Below are positions 36,990 to 45,590 of a DNA stretch of 64,000 nucleotides, piece after piece (position 1 is the stretch's first letter; each line of letters opens with the position of its first letter). The position numbers were made by a program, and so were the translations under genes. The DNA is from OMG group bacterium (lineage in GTDB: Bacteria; Pseudomonadota; Gammaproteobacteria; Pseudomonadales; Azotimanducaceae). Under the pieces are notes generated by a model that was given only the letters and a program-made list of their open reading frames with translations, did no database searches and was not told the DNA's origin. The DNA is taken from the NCBI GenBank assembly GCA_012267385.1, contig JAAXGW010000015.1:1-64000 (forward strand), written 5' to 3'.

Positions 36990-37423
36990 CCCCTCTACTT
37001 GGTTCGGTATTCAACGTACCAACATGTGTCAACTACTTCCACAGAGCAATGCAACACGAGGGAAAGAGGAATCGTAGTGGATGCGATAGTAAATTTTCGT
37101 CGATTAAGCATGATCTAAAGTTCTCCCTCCCTAATTCTGATCTCGAGTTAACTTGCACACAGACAGAAAAAGTTGTGCAGACCTCTGACCTTGATTCCCG
37201 TATCGAAACGTAGAGGGAAGAATTGATACGATTCCAACCTTGGTGGCCATGAGCTCGAGGTGTTATTGGTTTTTGACAAAGTGTTGCTGGAACTAAACTC
37301 CAATTGAGTTGACTTCCACAACCGGAGTCCGTTGATCGGTTCAGTCGCAGTTTTCTAGAAAGCGATAACGCTAAATTTTGAGTTCGATCAATTCCTCGCT
37401 GTTGATGTTCTTACTCACAAGAT
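36990..37423. other. Interval behind the second Type IIG gene
   Basis: Besides the direct repeat at 37061-37113 I see no gene. A short hairpin AGCG-ATAA-CGCT followed by AAATTTT (37361-37379) resembles AGCG-AAA-CGCT-AAATTTT at 30545-30561 near the binding-lipoprotein gene. The shared sequence is too short to call an element. Confidence 0.35.
37061..37113 (+). repeat. 53-bp direct repeat, copy 2
   Basis: This is a second copy of 33662-33714, differing at two positions. Read on the minus strand it still contains an ATG and 17 sense codons of the split-barrel gene, then loses similarity. It is most likely the original gene start, left behind when the Type IIG gene was inserted. Confidence 0.9.
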
Positions 37424-37726
37424 TTACGATGCCACTGCTGTTCTTTCGGTCGGAAAAAACCAAACAAAAATCCAATACAATGCAAAGCCTGCAAGCATGA
37501 ATCCTCCGGGCGGAATCATCATCCACCAAGAACTAGTCACGACAGAAAACACACATTCGGACGGCAGGTTGTATTTAGAGAGTTCCCCGATATCTCGATA
37601 GAACAACCAGTCATAAACGAACATTGGTATTATCCCCGATGCCGCGGCACATGAGCCGTGAACAAGCATACGCAATTTAAGCGCTACGGCGATTGGAACA
37701 GATACAGTTGTACGGGAGCTCGTCAT
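37424..37726 (-). CDS. Small membrane protein, unknown
   Basis: I do not recognise this 100-residue protein. A strong ribosome-binding site (GGAGG, six bases before the ATG) and two hydrophobic segments (about residues 24-42 and 66-90, the latter FMLAGFALYWIFVWFF) support it as a real inner-membrane protein. The N-terminus has an amphipathic VSVPIAVALKLRMLVHG stretch. It stands alone, divergent from the desaturase gene 208 bases away. Confidence 0.6.
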   Translation of the reverse strand: MTSSRTTVSVPIAVALKLRMLVHGSCAAASGIIPMFVYDWLFYRDIGELSKYNLPSECVFSVVTSSWWMMIPPGGFMLAGFALYWIFVWFFPTERTAVAS

Positions 37727-37934
37727 TTTTCCTCCAAACTTGAGCTTTCGATTAAGTCCCTACCTTCCGCTGTGACGCGTTTGGGACGTTTAACTACGCA
37801 TTCTAGGAACGTCCTCTGCACTCTATCGTCGCTTTTCCATACAATTTCGTTGTTCCCCCAAGCATTCGTGTGTTTGCCATGAGTGGGATCAATTTCACGT
37901 TCATTTTTACATTACTCAGCAGGCTTCATATTTA

Positions 37935-39140
37935 GTGAACTATTTTGACTGGGCATTCGGCGTTGTCGGATTCTCGCCTCTTTGGGCATTGGTATATTTT
38001 CTTATATTTACCCACATCACTTTTATCGCGATCACGTTATATTTACACCGACATTCCGCCCACCGGTCGCTTGATTTGCACCCTACTGTAAGTCATTTCT
38101 TTCGCTTTGTCTTATGGATGACTACGGGAATGATCACCAAGGAGTGGACAGCAGTTCACCGCAAGCATCATGCCAAAACAGAGACGGATGAGGATCCTCA
38201 TAGTCCTGTTGTACACGGCTTGAGTGCAATTCTTCTACAAGGCGTTGAATATTACCGTGACGCCATCGATGAAGAAACGTTAAAACGATATGGCAAAGGT
38301 ACTCCTGACGATTGGATTGAACGTAACGTTTACTCAAAATATGCTTGGCTTGGTGTAACCGCTCTGATATTCATTGATGTCGCCCTCTTTGGGATTCTTG
38401 GAGTAGTCGTTTGGGCTTTGCAAATGATTTGGACTCCTTTTTGGGGTGCCGGAGTAGTAAACGGTATTGGTCATGCTATCGGCTATCGAAACTTTGAGTC
38501 TCCAGACAATTCTCGCAACATTTGCCCGATAGGAATCTTTATCTGTGGTGAGGAATTACACAACAATCACCATACCTATCCGAATTCTGCGCGGTTTGCA
38601 GTAAAGCCCTGGGAATTCGACATTGGGTGGTTCTACATACGCGTCCTGAGTCTCTTCAGACTCGCCAGACCGGTTCACACTCAACCTGTAGCGACGACGA
38701 TCACTGGAAAGTCTTCGATAGACATGGATACACTTTGGGCCGTGATTAACGACCGGTTTCGAGTAATGTCGACCTACGCACGACAGGTCATTCATCCGAC
38801 GATTAAACAGGAACGCAAAGGTGCTGACAGTTACTTCCGTAAGTTGCTACGCCGCGGACGAAAAGTAATGAACGCACATGAAGTTGTACTACATGAACGA
38901 GATAAGAACCATATCAATCAAATCACCAGGCGCAGCCCTGCACTCAAAAGAATATACGAGCTACGACTATCATTGATCGCTATTTGGGCGAAGCGAAGCG
39001 GGAACTCAGACGAGATGTTGGCCCAGTTTCGTACTTGGTGTCGAGAAGCCGAAGAGACCGGCTTGGAACACTTGGACTCATTTGTGCGAGACTTGAGGAC
39101 CTACACTGTTCCAAAAAGTGTCAAACCGTTACATGCGTAA
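37935..39140 (+). CDS. Membrane fatty acid desaturase (acyl-lipid type)
   Basis: A di-iron membrane enzyme that introduces a double bond into fatty acyl chains. All three histidine boxes are visible: H38-R-H-S-A-H43, H75-R-K-H-H79 and H209-N-N-H-H213. Membrane helices precede and separate them. The catalytic part ends near residue 250; the remaining 150 residues form a soluble, basic, helical extension also present in some proteobacterial delta-9 desaturases. The GTG start has no strong ribosome-binding site. Its 3' end overlaps argS (convergent) by 12 bases. The exact position specificity is not shown by the sequence. Confidence 0.88.
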   Translation: MNYFDWAFGVVGFSPLWALVYFLIFTHITFIAITLYLHRHSAHRSLDLHPTVSHFFRFVLWMTTGMITKEWTAVHRKHHAKTETDEDPHSPVVHGLSAILLQGVEYYRDAIDEETLKRYGKGTPDDWIERNVYSKYAWLGVTALIFIDVALFGILGVVVWALQMIWTPFWGAGVVNGIGHAIGYRNFESPDNSRNICPIGIFICGEELHNNHHTYPNSARFAVKPWEFDIGWFYIRVLSLFRLARPVHTQPVATTITGKSSIDMDTLWAVINDRFRVMSTYARQVIHPTIKQERKGADSYFRKLLRRGRKVMNAHEVVLHERDKNHINQITRRSPALKRIYELRLSLIAIWAKRSGNSDEMLAQFRTWCREAEETGLEHLDSFVRDLRTYTVPKSVKPLHA

Positions 39141-40841
39141 AGGAAGCGAAATTCCTAAGTTCTCCAGTCCAACTCGCAGAACCTGCGCAGTTTTAGCACA
39201 AAGGCGCAGTCTGCTATTCATTAACTGAGGCGTATTTGCCTTGAGTACTGGACAGTTCTCATAGAACCGCATAAAGTGCACTGTTAACTCGTAGAGATAG
39301 TTGCACAAATAATGAGGTTTGCGTTCGTCGAGGCACTGTTCCAGAGTCTCCGCAAACCTAAGCAGTCTTAACGCAAGCGAGCGCTCACTCGGATGTTGTA
39401 GTTCGATCTCTCCTTCGAGAAACTTGCTCATATCTTTTTTAGCACGAGTAAATATGGAACAAATGCGCGCGTGCGCGTATTGAAGGTACGGCGCAGTGTT
39501 GCCATCAAGGGAGAGCATCACGTCCCAATCAAAGCGGTAGTCGTTAGTACGATTTTTCGATAAATCCGCGTACTTTATCGCACCTACCGCTACTTGACGA
39601 GCAACTTGTTGCTGTTCCCCGTTGGTCAGATGCTCGCTCTTCGACCGGACTATGTCCAACGCACGTTCAAAGCCTTCTTCTATCAGTTCTCGCAAAAGTA
39701 CGTTGTCGCCGCTGCGCGTTCGGAAGGGTTCTCCATCTTTGTTCAATACAGAACCAAACACAAGGTGTTCGGTCGAAATATCTTCCGAAATGTAACCAAC
39801 ACGTTTGCCGACAGCGAACAGAATTTGAAAGTGGTGAATCTGTCTAGAGTCCGTGAGATAGATGATTCGGTCTGCACCTAACTCTTGTGTTCTGTGTTTC
39901 AAAGCTGCTAAATCTGTCGTGTGATAGAGGTAACCGCCGTCAGATTTCTGGACGATCATCGGAAGTGGTGAGCCGTCTTTGCGTTGAAAACCATTGACGA
40001 ATACACACTTCGCACCCTCCGATTCCACAATCAGTCCTGCATTTTCCAGATCATGCACTATCGAAGGTAAACCCGAGTTATACGAGCTTTCGCCACGAAC
40101 GTCCGATAGTTGAAGCGAAATGTCTAGTTCTGAATATATGTGTTGTACGTCTTCAAGTGAAGCTTGAACGATGAGTTCCCACGTCTTAAGTGTATCGGGA
40201 TCTTGTTGTTGGAGTTTGATAACTTCATTCCGTGCTATCTGGGCAAAGTCAGGATTTGTTTCAAATTCCCGGCTAGCGGCGACGTACAGCTTTTCAATAC
40301 CACCGATGGTAAGGTCATGAGAGTCTTGATCAGCGTTAACGTAGGCGATTAGCTTGCCGAATGCGGTACCCCAATCACCAACGTGGTTTTGTCGAATAAC
40401 GGTATGTCCGACATACTCGAAAAGCCGAACTAACGCGTCGCCGATCACAGTACTACGTAGATGTCCTACATGGAGTTCCTTCGCAATGTTTGGAGAAGAA
40501 TAGTCTACGACGATTCTTTCGGCGCGCTTCACCGGCTGAGACGGCGTCGACTGAGACAAAGCGGTGGCCAAAAAGTTGTCATCAAGGCGAACGTTTATGA
40601 AACCGGGTCCGCCGATATCTAAATTTGCGTTGAGTTCGGCTAGCGGTGCTCGGTCGACAATTTCTTGTGCGATACTTCGAGGATTGCGACCAAGTTGTTT
40701 GGCAATCGCCATCGCACCGTTGGCTTGGTAGTCCCCAAATTCTTCATTAGCAGTAGCAAATACGAGAGCACTAGGGTTCTCGACCCCGAGACTGGTAAAA
40801 CTCTTATCGAGATAGTCGGTGAGTAATTGCCTTAAATTAAT
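39129..40841 (-). CDS. argS: Arginyl-tRNA synthetase, apparently starting at ATT
   Basis: ArgS charges tRNA-Arg. The class I HIGH motif reads HVGH, following SSPNIAKEL, and the C-terminal DALR anticodon domain is present, ending LGISLPLRM. The first ATG (40712) would cut off the N-terminal Add1 domain, but the homologous sequence continues in frame upstream: LRQLLTDYLDKSF, then FATANEEFGDYQANGAM, as in other ArgRS proteins. It runs back to an ATT at 40841, exactly where E. coli has Met (MNI against I-N-L here). An in-frame TGA lies 12 bases before, and no ATG, GTG, TTG or CTG lies between. From ATT the length is 570, close to E. coli (577). Confidence 0.9.
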   Translation of the reverse strand: MNLRQLLTDYLDKSFTSLGVENPSALVFATANEEFGDYQANGAMAIAKQLGRNPRSIAQEIVDRAPLAELNANLDIGGPGFINVRLDDNFLATALSQSTPSQPVKRAERIVVDYSSPNIAKELHVGHLRSTVIGDALVRLFEYVGHTVIRQNHVGDWGTAFGKLIAYVNADQDSHDLTIGGIEKLYVAASREFETNPDFAQIARNEVIKLQQQDPDTLKTWELIVQASLEDVQHIYSELDISLQLSDVRGESSYNSGLPSIVHDLENAGLIVESEGAKCVFVNGFQRKDGSPLPMIVQKSDGGYLYHTTDLAALKHRTQELGADRIIYLTDSRQIHHFQILFAVGKRVGYISEDISTEHLVFGSVLNKDGEPFRTRSGDNVLLRELIEEGFERALDIVRSKSEHLTNGEQQQVARQVAVGAIKYADLSKNRTNDYRFDWDVMLSLDGNTAPYLQYAHARICSIFTRAKKDMSKFLEGEIELQHPSERSLALRLLRFAETLEQCLDERKPHYLCNYLYELTVHFMRFYENCPVLKANTPQLMNSRLRLCAKTAQVLRVGLENLGISLPLRM

Positions 40842-40850
40842 TGGGAGCTC

Positions 40851-41546
40851 TCACTGCTCTAACTGTATGTCAGTTGCGACGGGACCTCGATCACTTGGAG
40901 TGACTATATAGCTCACGCTGGGTTTCTTAGTCAGATCGCGTTCATTTATGTCTTGACCAACAGCCGACTTATGGAAGAAAATAGTTTGTTTACTCTCGTC
41001 TTCTACGAAACCGTAGGATCTGCGAGTGTAGTACACACGTACGCGTCCCTTGACTCGCTCTCCGCTGATCGTTGGCCCTTTAGATGAACTAGATGGATCA
41101 TCCGTATTTGGAGCTCTACCTGCTTGTGCAGATTGCTTTGAAGGAGTGGTGTTTTTGTTTTTAGGAAGTTTAGAAACCTTTCTTTGACCGGAACGTTCTT
41201 GAGTCGTTTTGAAAGATGTTTTACTCCCACGAGTCTGTCTTTTCGTTTGTCGACGGTTTGTTACTGTGCTAGAAGATGTTGTCAGTAGATTTCGTTTAGC
41301 TATTTGGTAGGTAAGAAAGGAGGAAGAAGCAACAGCGAGAGAAACAAGCACGAACAGTACTAAAAAGCCGTTTCTTGTTGCACTCGGTGGGAGTCCCTCG
41401 GATTCCTCTTCAGTTTCCAAAACGGCATACATACTATCACCGGAACCTGACATGTCGACATACCGAAAGGAAATTTCTGAAATCAACGCCGCCCAAAAGA
41501 GCGCTAAGCCAGTGATCGCAAGAAGCAATAGGACGCGTTTAGACAT
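40851..41546 (-). CDS. Membrane-anchored cold-shock-domain protein
   Basis: The 231-residue protein has two N-terminal membrane helices (about 5-27 and 60-84). A long basic, Ser/Thr-rich linker (about 85-160) follows, then a C-terminal cold-shock-like domain with GRVRVYYTRRSYGFVEDES, TIFFHKSAV and the final PSDRGPVATDIQLE. Cold-shock domains bind single-stranded nucleic acid; the usual RNP1 pattern KGFGFI is altered to RSYGFV but keeps aromatic residues. The topology suggests tethering of an RNA-binding domain to the inner membrane. It ends nine bases before the ATT of argS, so coupling with argS translation is likely. Confidence 0.75.
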   Translation of the reverse strand: MSKRVLLLLAITGLALFWAALISEISFRYVDMSGSGDSMYAVLETEEESEGLPPSATRNGFLVLFVLVSLAVASSSFLTYQIAKRNLLTTSSSTVTNRRQTKRQTRGSKTSFKTTQERSGQRKVSKLPKNKNTTPSKQSAQAGRAPNTDDPSSSSKGPTISGERVKGRVRVYYTRRSYGFVEDESKQTIFFHKSAVGQDINERDLTKKPSVSYIVTPSDRGPVATDIQLEQ

Positions 41547-41607
41547 GTACTAGCCTGGGTTATTCAGTGATCAGAAAATGAACAGTTCGAAAACTGGATC
41601 TGTCGAA

Positions 41608-42228
41608 TTATTCGTAGGTCGATGCTTGTTTAATCACGACATTGTCAACGGGAAAGTCTTCCCAGTCATAATCGTTTAGGTCTTTGGTTTCCGTCTCAAC
41701 TTCCGCAATCTTTTCCACTACGTCCATTCCGCGAATGACTTTGCCAAATACTGTATAGCCGTAAGGATTGTCTGGATGGCCTTTGGGATCTAGACCTAAA
41801 TTGTCCTTCAAGTTGACGTAAAAGTCCGATGAAGCGGAATCAGGATCGTCCCCACGCGCCATGGCGATAGTGCCTTTTTCGTTCGAGAGGTCGTTATCTG
41901 CTTCGTTTTTCACAGTGTCTTCAACGTTTTGATGTTCAAGTTCTTGATTAAAACTACCTGTCTGAATGACGAAATCTTTGATAACACGATGAAAGATCAA
42001 TCCGTCATAGTAATCTTCGTCGATTAGTTTTAGAAAGTGTTGAACGGTCAAGGGCGCTTCATCGGGATAAAGCTCAACCATAAATGTGCCTAAAGAGGTG
42101 TCAAACAAGACCTTGGGGTTTTCAGATTCCTCTTCGGAATCTTCGTTGTCGTTTTCTGTTTCCTGCGCGGCCAAGTTACCCATAAGCCCTAACGACAGTA
42201 ATAAGATTAGCAAGCGATGTGTTCTCAT
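41608..42228 (-). CDS. Peptidyl-prolyl cis-trans isomerase, cyclophilin type, exported
   Basis: A 206-residue cyclophilin with a signal peptide (MRTHRLLILLLSLGLMGNLA, cleaved before AQETE), so it probably assists folding in the periplasm. An acidic linker follows, then the cyclophilin core with FHRVIKDFVIQTGSF (catalytic Arg and Phe/Gln region) and GTIAMARGDDPDSASSDFYVN. It resembles PpiA more than the cytoplasmic PpiB because of the signal. It has its own gap upstream, divergent from apbE. Confidence 0.9.
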   Translation of the reverse strand: MRTHRLLILLLSLGLMGNLAAQETENDNEDSEEESENPKVLFDTSLGTFMVELYPDEAPLTVQHFLKLIDEDYYDGLIFHRVIKDFVIQTGSFNQELEHQNVEDTVKNEADNDLSNEKGTIAMARGDDPDSASSDFYVNLKDNLGLDPKGHPDNPYGYTVFGKVIRGMDVVEKIAEVETETKDLNDYDWEDFPVDNVVIKQASTYE

Positions 42229-42288
42229 CGGTCAATGTAGTTCCATAGTAATTTAGTTAATCGGAGGCTTATTTTAAGGACAGTAATA

Positions 42289-43338
42289 GTGCGTGAAAGT
42301 TCCCCGGCAAAACGGGTAAGACGAAGCCTCGTAAAACCTATTGTTCAAGGTATCGGGTCGCTTTTGATTGTGATACTGATACACGGGTGCGAATTGTCTT
42401 TTTATAAATCATTCCGAGGTGAGACGATGGGCACATACTATCGTGTGGTCGGACAGTGCAGAGATTCGCTTACCAATCATCTCTTGGAGTCTGAACTTCG
42501 CTCGCTAACCTCAGTTCTATCGAACTATGATGCGGAATCTGAAATTAGCTCATTTAACCGCTCAGATCGGGTAGGAGAGTGGGTACCGGTACACGAGACA
42601 CTAGTCAAGGTGCTCGCTATGGCCCAAACGATCAGCGAACAAACTAGTGGTGCGTTTGACGTTACCGTCGCACCATTGGTAGAACTGTGGGGATTCGGGT
42701 CGAAGGAAGTAACGCAACCACCATCGACTGAATCAATTACGCGAGAGTTGCATCGCGTTAATTACAAACTGCTTGAGCTAGATGAGGGTAACAACGCACT
42801 GCGAAAATTGTCAAATATAAAACTGGATTTGTCGGGAATAGGAAAAGGTTATGGGGTCGATCACATCGCAGAAGTATTAGCAGATCAACGCTGTTCCGAT
42901 TTCTTGATCGATATAGGAGGTGAAATTCGGGTGCAAGGGCATAACGCGTTGAGTCATTCTTGGCGAATAGGCATTGAAGTACCAGACGGAACTGGTCAAG
43001 CAGAAGTTTTTCTTAATCTATCCTCTGGAGCTATAGCGACGTCTGGCAGTTATCGAAACTACCGTATTTTCGATGAAGAGTCGTATCCACATGTCATTGA
43101 TCCACGTTCTGGATACCCAACTTCACATAATTTAACCGCAGTTACTGTGTATCGTTCGACCGCGACGGAAGCAGATGCGTTAGCGACTGCACTCTTCGTT
43201 ATGGGTTATGACGATGCTTTAGAATTTGCTGAATCACACGACATTGCCGTGGCGTTAACGACTTGGGACGCGGATTCAGAAAAACACAGTGCTAGTTATT
43301 CATCCGCGATGAGAGTCTTGATTAAAGAGGGGAATTGA
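42289..43338 (+). CDS. apbE: FAD:protein FMN transferase (ApbE)
   Basis: ApbE attaches FMN covalently to threonine in partner proteins such as NqrB/NqrC or RnfD/RnfG. The 349-residue protein has a hydrophobic N-terminal segment ending in a lipobox-like LIHGC, so it may be a periplasmic lipoprotein. The core has GETMGTYYRVV, DVTVAPLVELWGFG, KLDLSGIGKGYGVDHIAE and the SGAIATSGSYRNYR and HVIDPRSGYP segments of the flavin site. The start is GTG. Its natural targets are not in this window: rnfD and rnfG are absent. Confidence 0.92.
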   Translation: MRESSPAKRVRRSLVKPIVQGIGSLLIVILIHGCELSFYKSFRGETMGTYYRVVGQCRDSLTNHLLESELRSLTSVLSNYDAESEISSFNRSDRVGEWVPVHETLVKVLAMAQTISEQTSGAFDVTVAPLVELWGFGSKEVTQPPSTESITRELHRVNYKLLELDEGNNALRKLSNIKLDLSGIGKGYGVDHIAEVLADQRCSDFLIDIGGEIRVQGHNALSHSWRIGIEVPDGTGQAEVFLNLSSGAIATSGSYRNYRIFDEESYPHVIDPRSGYPTSHNLTAVTVYRSTATEADALATALFVMGYDDALEFAESHDIAVALTTWDADSEKHSASYSSAMRVLIKEGN

Positions 43339-43618
43339 TGCTGCTCAGTGGGAATCCAAGGGATTGTCATGGTAGGTCACGGTGCTTGGAACAACATGAT
43401 TCGCAAGGTTGCGATTTAGAAGGTGGAATAGGAGGAGAGATTTCCATGTACCTACCACGACAGTATCCCTACCCAAGGAGAATCACTAACAATATTTTGT
43501 CGCGCGACATTGCAAGACCGATGAAGAAAAAGTGGAATCTTTCTTGAGTGTTATATCTGCATCGTCGCGTCAGACGAGATCTCGGCTTTAATTCAAGCAA
43601 TACTTTGATGATGTGGCA

Positions 43619-44905
43619 ATGAACTTTCCTCTAGCACAACGTATCGGCTGGCGATATTTCTGTTCGTCCCGAGATTTCCTTAGGTCTGTGGCATCTATCG
43701 CAATGCTAGGATTTGCATTCTCGATCGCAATCTTAGTGGTTACTCAAGCGATACTGTCGGGGTTTGAGACCGAATTAGGAAAACGTGTTCTAAGTTTGGT
43801 TCCTCATGTCACCATACAAAGCCAGGGCGGTGCCATGGAAGTGGACGATATTGAAACAGAGCTTGGTGCATTGTCCTATGAATACCGAGGGAGTCCAGAA
43901 ATTGAAAGTAAAGTCTTACTCGTCGTACAACCAAAGAGTCGAGTTGACGATGACTCGGTACGGCCACCGCGGGGACGCGTGGAGGCCGCGTGGCTGATCG
44001 GCATTGATCCTGACAAATACTCGCGCGCTTCAGCTGTGGGACAATTCGTTGATGCTGACGCAATGTCTCGACTGACTCCTGGTTCGTTCCAGATTTTGCT
44101 CGGTCGAGATAAAGCTCGAGAACTAGGGGTAACAAAGGATGACTTTATTACCGTAGTAGTGACGGAGGTAACCCTTACACTTGTAGGGGCGATTCGCCGT
44201 CAGAAACGCTTTCAAGTTGCTGGAATAGTTGACACCTTTACGTTTCTTGATAAGGAAACTGCGTATATTCACCTTGATGATGCGGCACGATTAAGTCGTA
44301 TTACCGAGGGCATCACAGCCTACAATTTACAAATAGACGATCCCTTTGAAGCACAAAATTTTGTTAGTGAACTCGCTCCGAGGCTAGTTCGAAGTCGTAG
44401 TCCGTATTCCGTTTCGGCCTGGTCGTCTCATCCTCGTTTTATACATCTTGAGAAGAGCATCGTCGCCTCTCGCAATATGCTAGTTTTGATTTTTTCGCTG
44501 GTGGTAGCTATTGCAGCATTCAATTTAGTTTCCACTGTCGTCGTGTTTGTCAATGAGCGAAGACAAGACATTGCAGTGCTACGAACTTTAGGTGGCGGGC
44601 GAATGTTCATTGGTTCATCGTTCCTAATCACAGGATTTATGATTTCGTCCTTAGGATTGCTGTTCGGGGGAGTACTTGGTGTGTTACTGGGTATAGGTTT
44701 GGAGATCGGTTTTCCGATTTTCACTGAACTTTTTGGAAGAAATCTTTTGCAAGCATATTTCACCAAAACGCTCAATGTTGAGTTCGTCCTCTCGGACTTC
44801 TTGCTAGTCGTCATCATCGGCTTGAGCTTATCTGTCTTAGCTGCCTTATACCCAGCGTGGCGCGCAATGAAAATGGACCCGGCAGAGATTCTTCGACGTG
44901 ACTGA
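43619..44905 (+). CDS. lolC: Lipoprotein-releasing system permease LolC
   Basis: LolC and LolE form the inner-membrane part of the ABC machine that hands outer-membrane lipoproteins to LolA. The 428-residue protein has an N-terminal helix (about 25-50), a large periplasmic domain and three C-terminal helices (FtsX-like permease). A GTG two codons upstream (43613) is an alternative start. The end ALYPAWRAMKMDPAEILRRD is typical of the family. It overlaps lolD by eight bases. The paralogue lolE follows lolD; assigning C and E is based on gene order. Confidence 0.9.
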   Translation: MNFPLAQRIGWRYFCSSRDFLRSVASIAMLGFAFSIAILVVTQAILSGFETELGKRVLSLVPHVTIQSQGGAMEVDDIETELGALSYEYRGSPEIESKVLLVVQPKSRVDDDSVRPPRGRVEAAWLIGIDPDKYSRASAVGQFVDADAMSRLTPGSFQILLGRDKARELGVTKDDFITVVVTEVTLTLVGAIRRQKRFQVAGIVDTFTFLDKETAYIHLDDAARLSRITEGITAYNLQIDDPFEAQNFVSELAPRLVRSRSPYSVSAWSSHPRFIHLEKSIVASRNMLVLIFSLVVAIAAFNLVSTVVVFVNERRQDIAVLRTLGGGRMFIGSSFLITGFMISSLGLLFGGVLGVLLGIGLEIGFPIFTELFGRNLLQAYFTKTLNVEFVLSDFLLVVIIGLSLSVLAALYPAWRAMKMDPAEILRRD

Positions 44906-45590
44906 CAACATTGTTATATCGGCTCGAAGCGTGTGTAAGTCCTTCCACGACGGAAGTCGCACACTGCAGATTCTTCAACAAGTGGACTTAACGGTACAAA
45001 GTGGTGAGCAGGTAGTAATTCTTGGTCGCTCTGGTAGTGGTAAGAGTACTCTCCTGCACATTTTGGGAGGACTGCTGCACTTGGACGAAGGAGAGGTGTA
45101 TGTTGCCGGGAAGGAAATGAGTCGTGCAAGTGTTCGGACACAGGGTCGTATTCGAAATGAATCGATGGGGTTCGTATACCAATTTCATCACCTTCTACCA
45201 GAGTTTACTGCGTTAGAAAATGTCGCTATGCCGCTGTGGATTCGCGGAGGAAACGATGCCAAGAACGCAAAAAAGAAAGCACTAGCTCTTCTCGAGATGA
45301 TGGACCTAGTAGATCGAGCGAAGCACTATCCTCACCAACTTTCCGGCGGCGAAAAACAACGTGTCGCAGTTGCCCGTGCCCTTGTAGGTGATCCCGCTAT
45401 AGTACTTGGAGACGAAATTACGGGAAACTTGGACTTAGACAATGCAGAGAGAGTTTTACAGCTCATAGTTTCCGTACGGAAGGAACTGAATACGGCATTT
45501 GTTCTGGTGACTCATGATCACGCGGTGGCGAGTCAAATGGATCGTCGACTGTGGTTAGATCGAGGTGAGTTACATCCGTATGACGAATAA
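44898..45590 (+). CDS. lolD: Lipoprotein-releasing system ATPase LolD
   Basis: The ATPase that powers LolCDE. The 230 residues show Walker A GRSGSGKST, the signature LSGGEKQR and a Walker B region IVLGDEITGNLD. In most LolD proteins the last reads LADEPTGNLD; the Pro after the catalytic Glu is replaced by Ile here, which is unusual but keeps Asp-Glu. The LolD-type NESMGFVYQFHHLLPEFTALENVA is well conserved. The GTG start overlaps lolC, and the end overlaps lolE. Confidence 0.95.
   Translation: MTDNIVISARSVCKSFHDGSRTLQILQQVDLTVQSGEQVVILGRSGSGKSTLLHILGGLLHLDEGEVYVAGKEMSRASVRTQGRIRNESMGFVYQFHHLLPEFTALENVAMPLWIRGGNDAKNAKKKALALLEMMDLVDRAKHYPHQLSGGEKQRVAVARALVGDPAIVLGDEITGNLDLDNAERVLQLIVSVRKELNTAFVLVTHDHAVASQMDRRLWLDRGELHPYDE

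Noticed and set aside
43335-43547. 70-codon frame between apbE and lolC
   Set aside because: No recognisable family and no conserved composition; its start overlaps the apbE stop region without support from homology.
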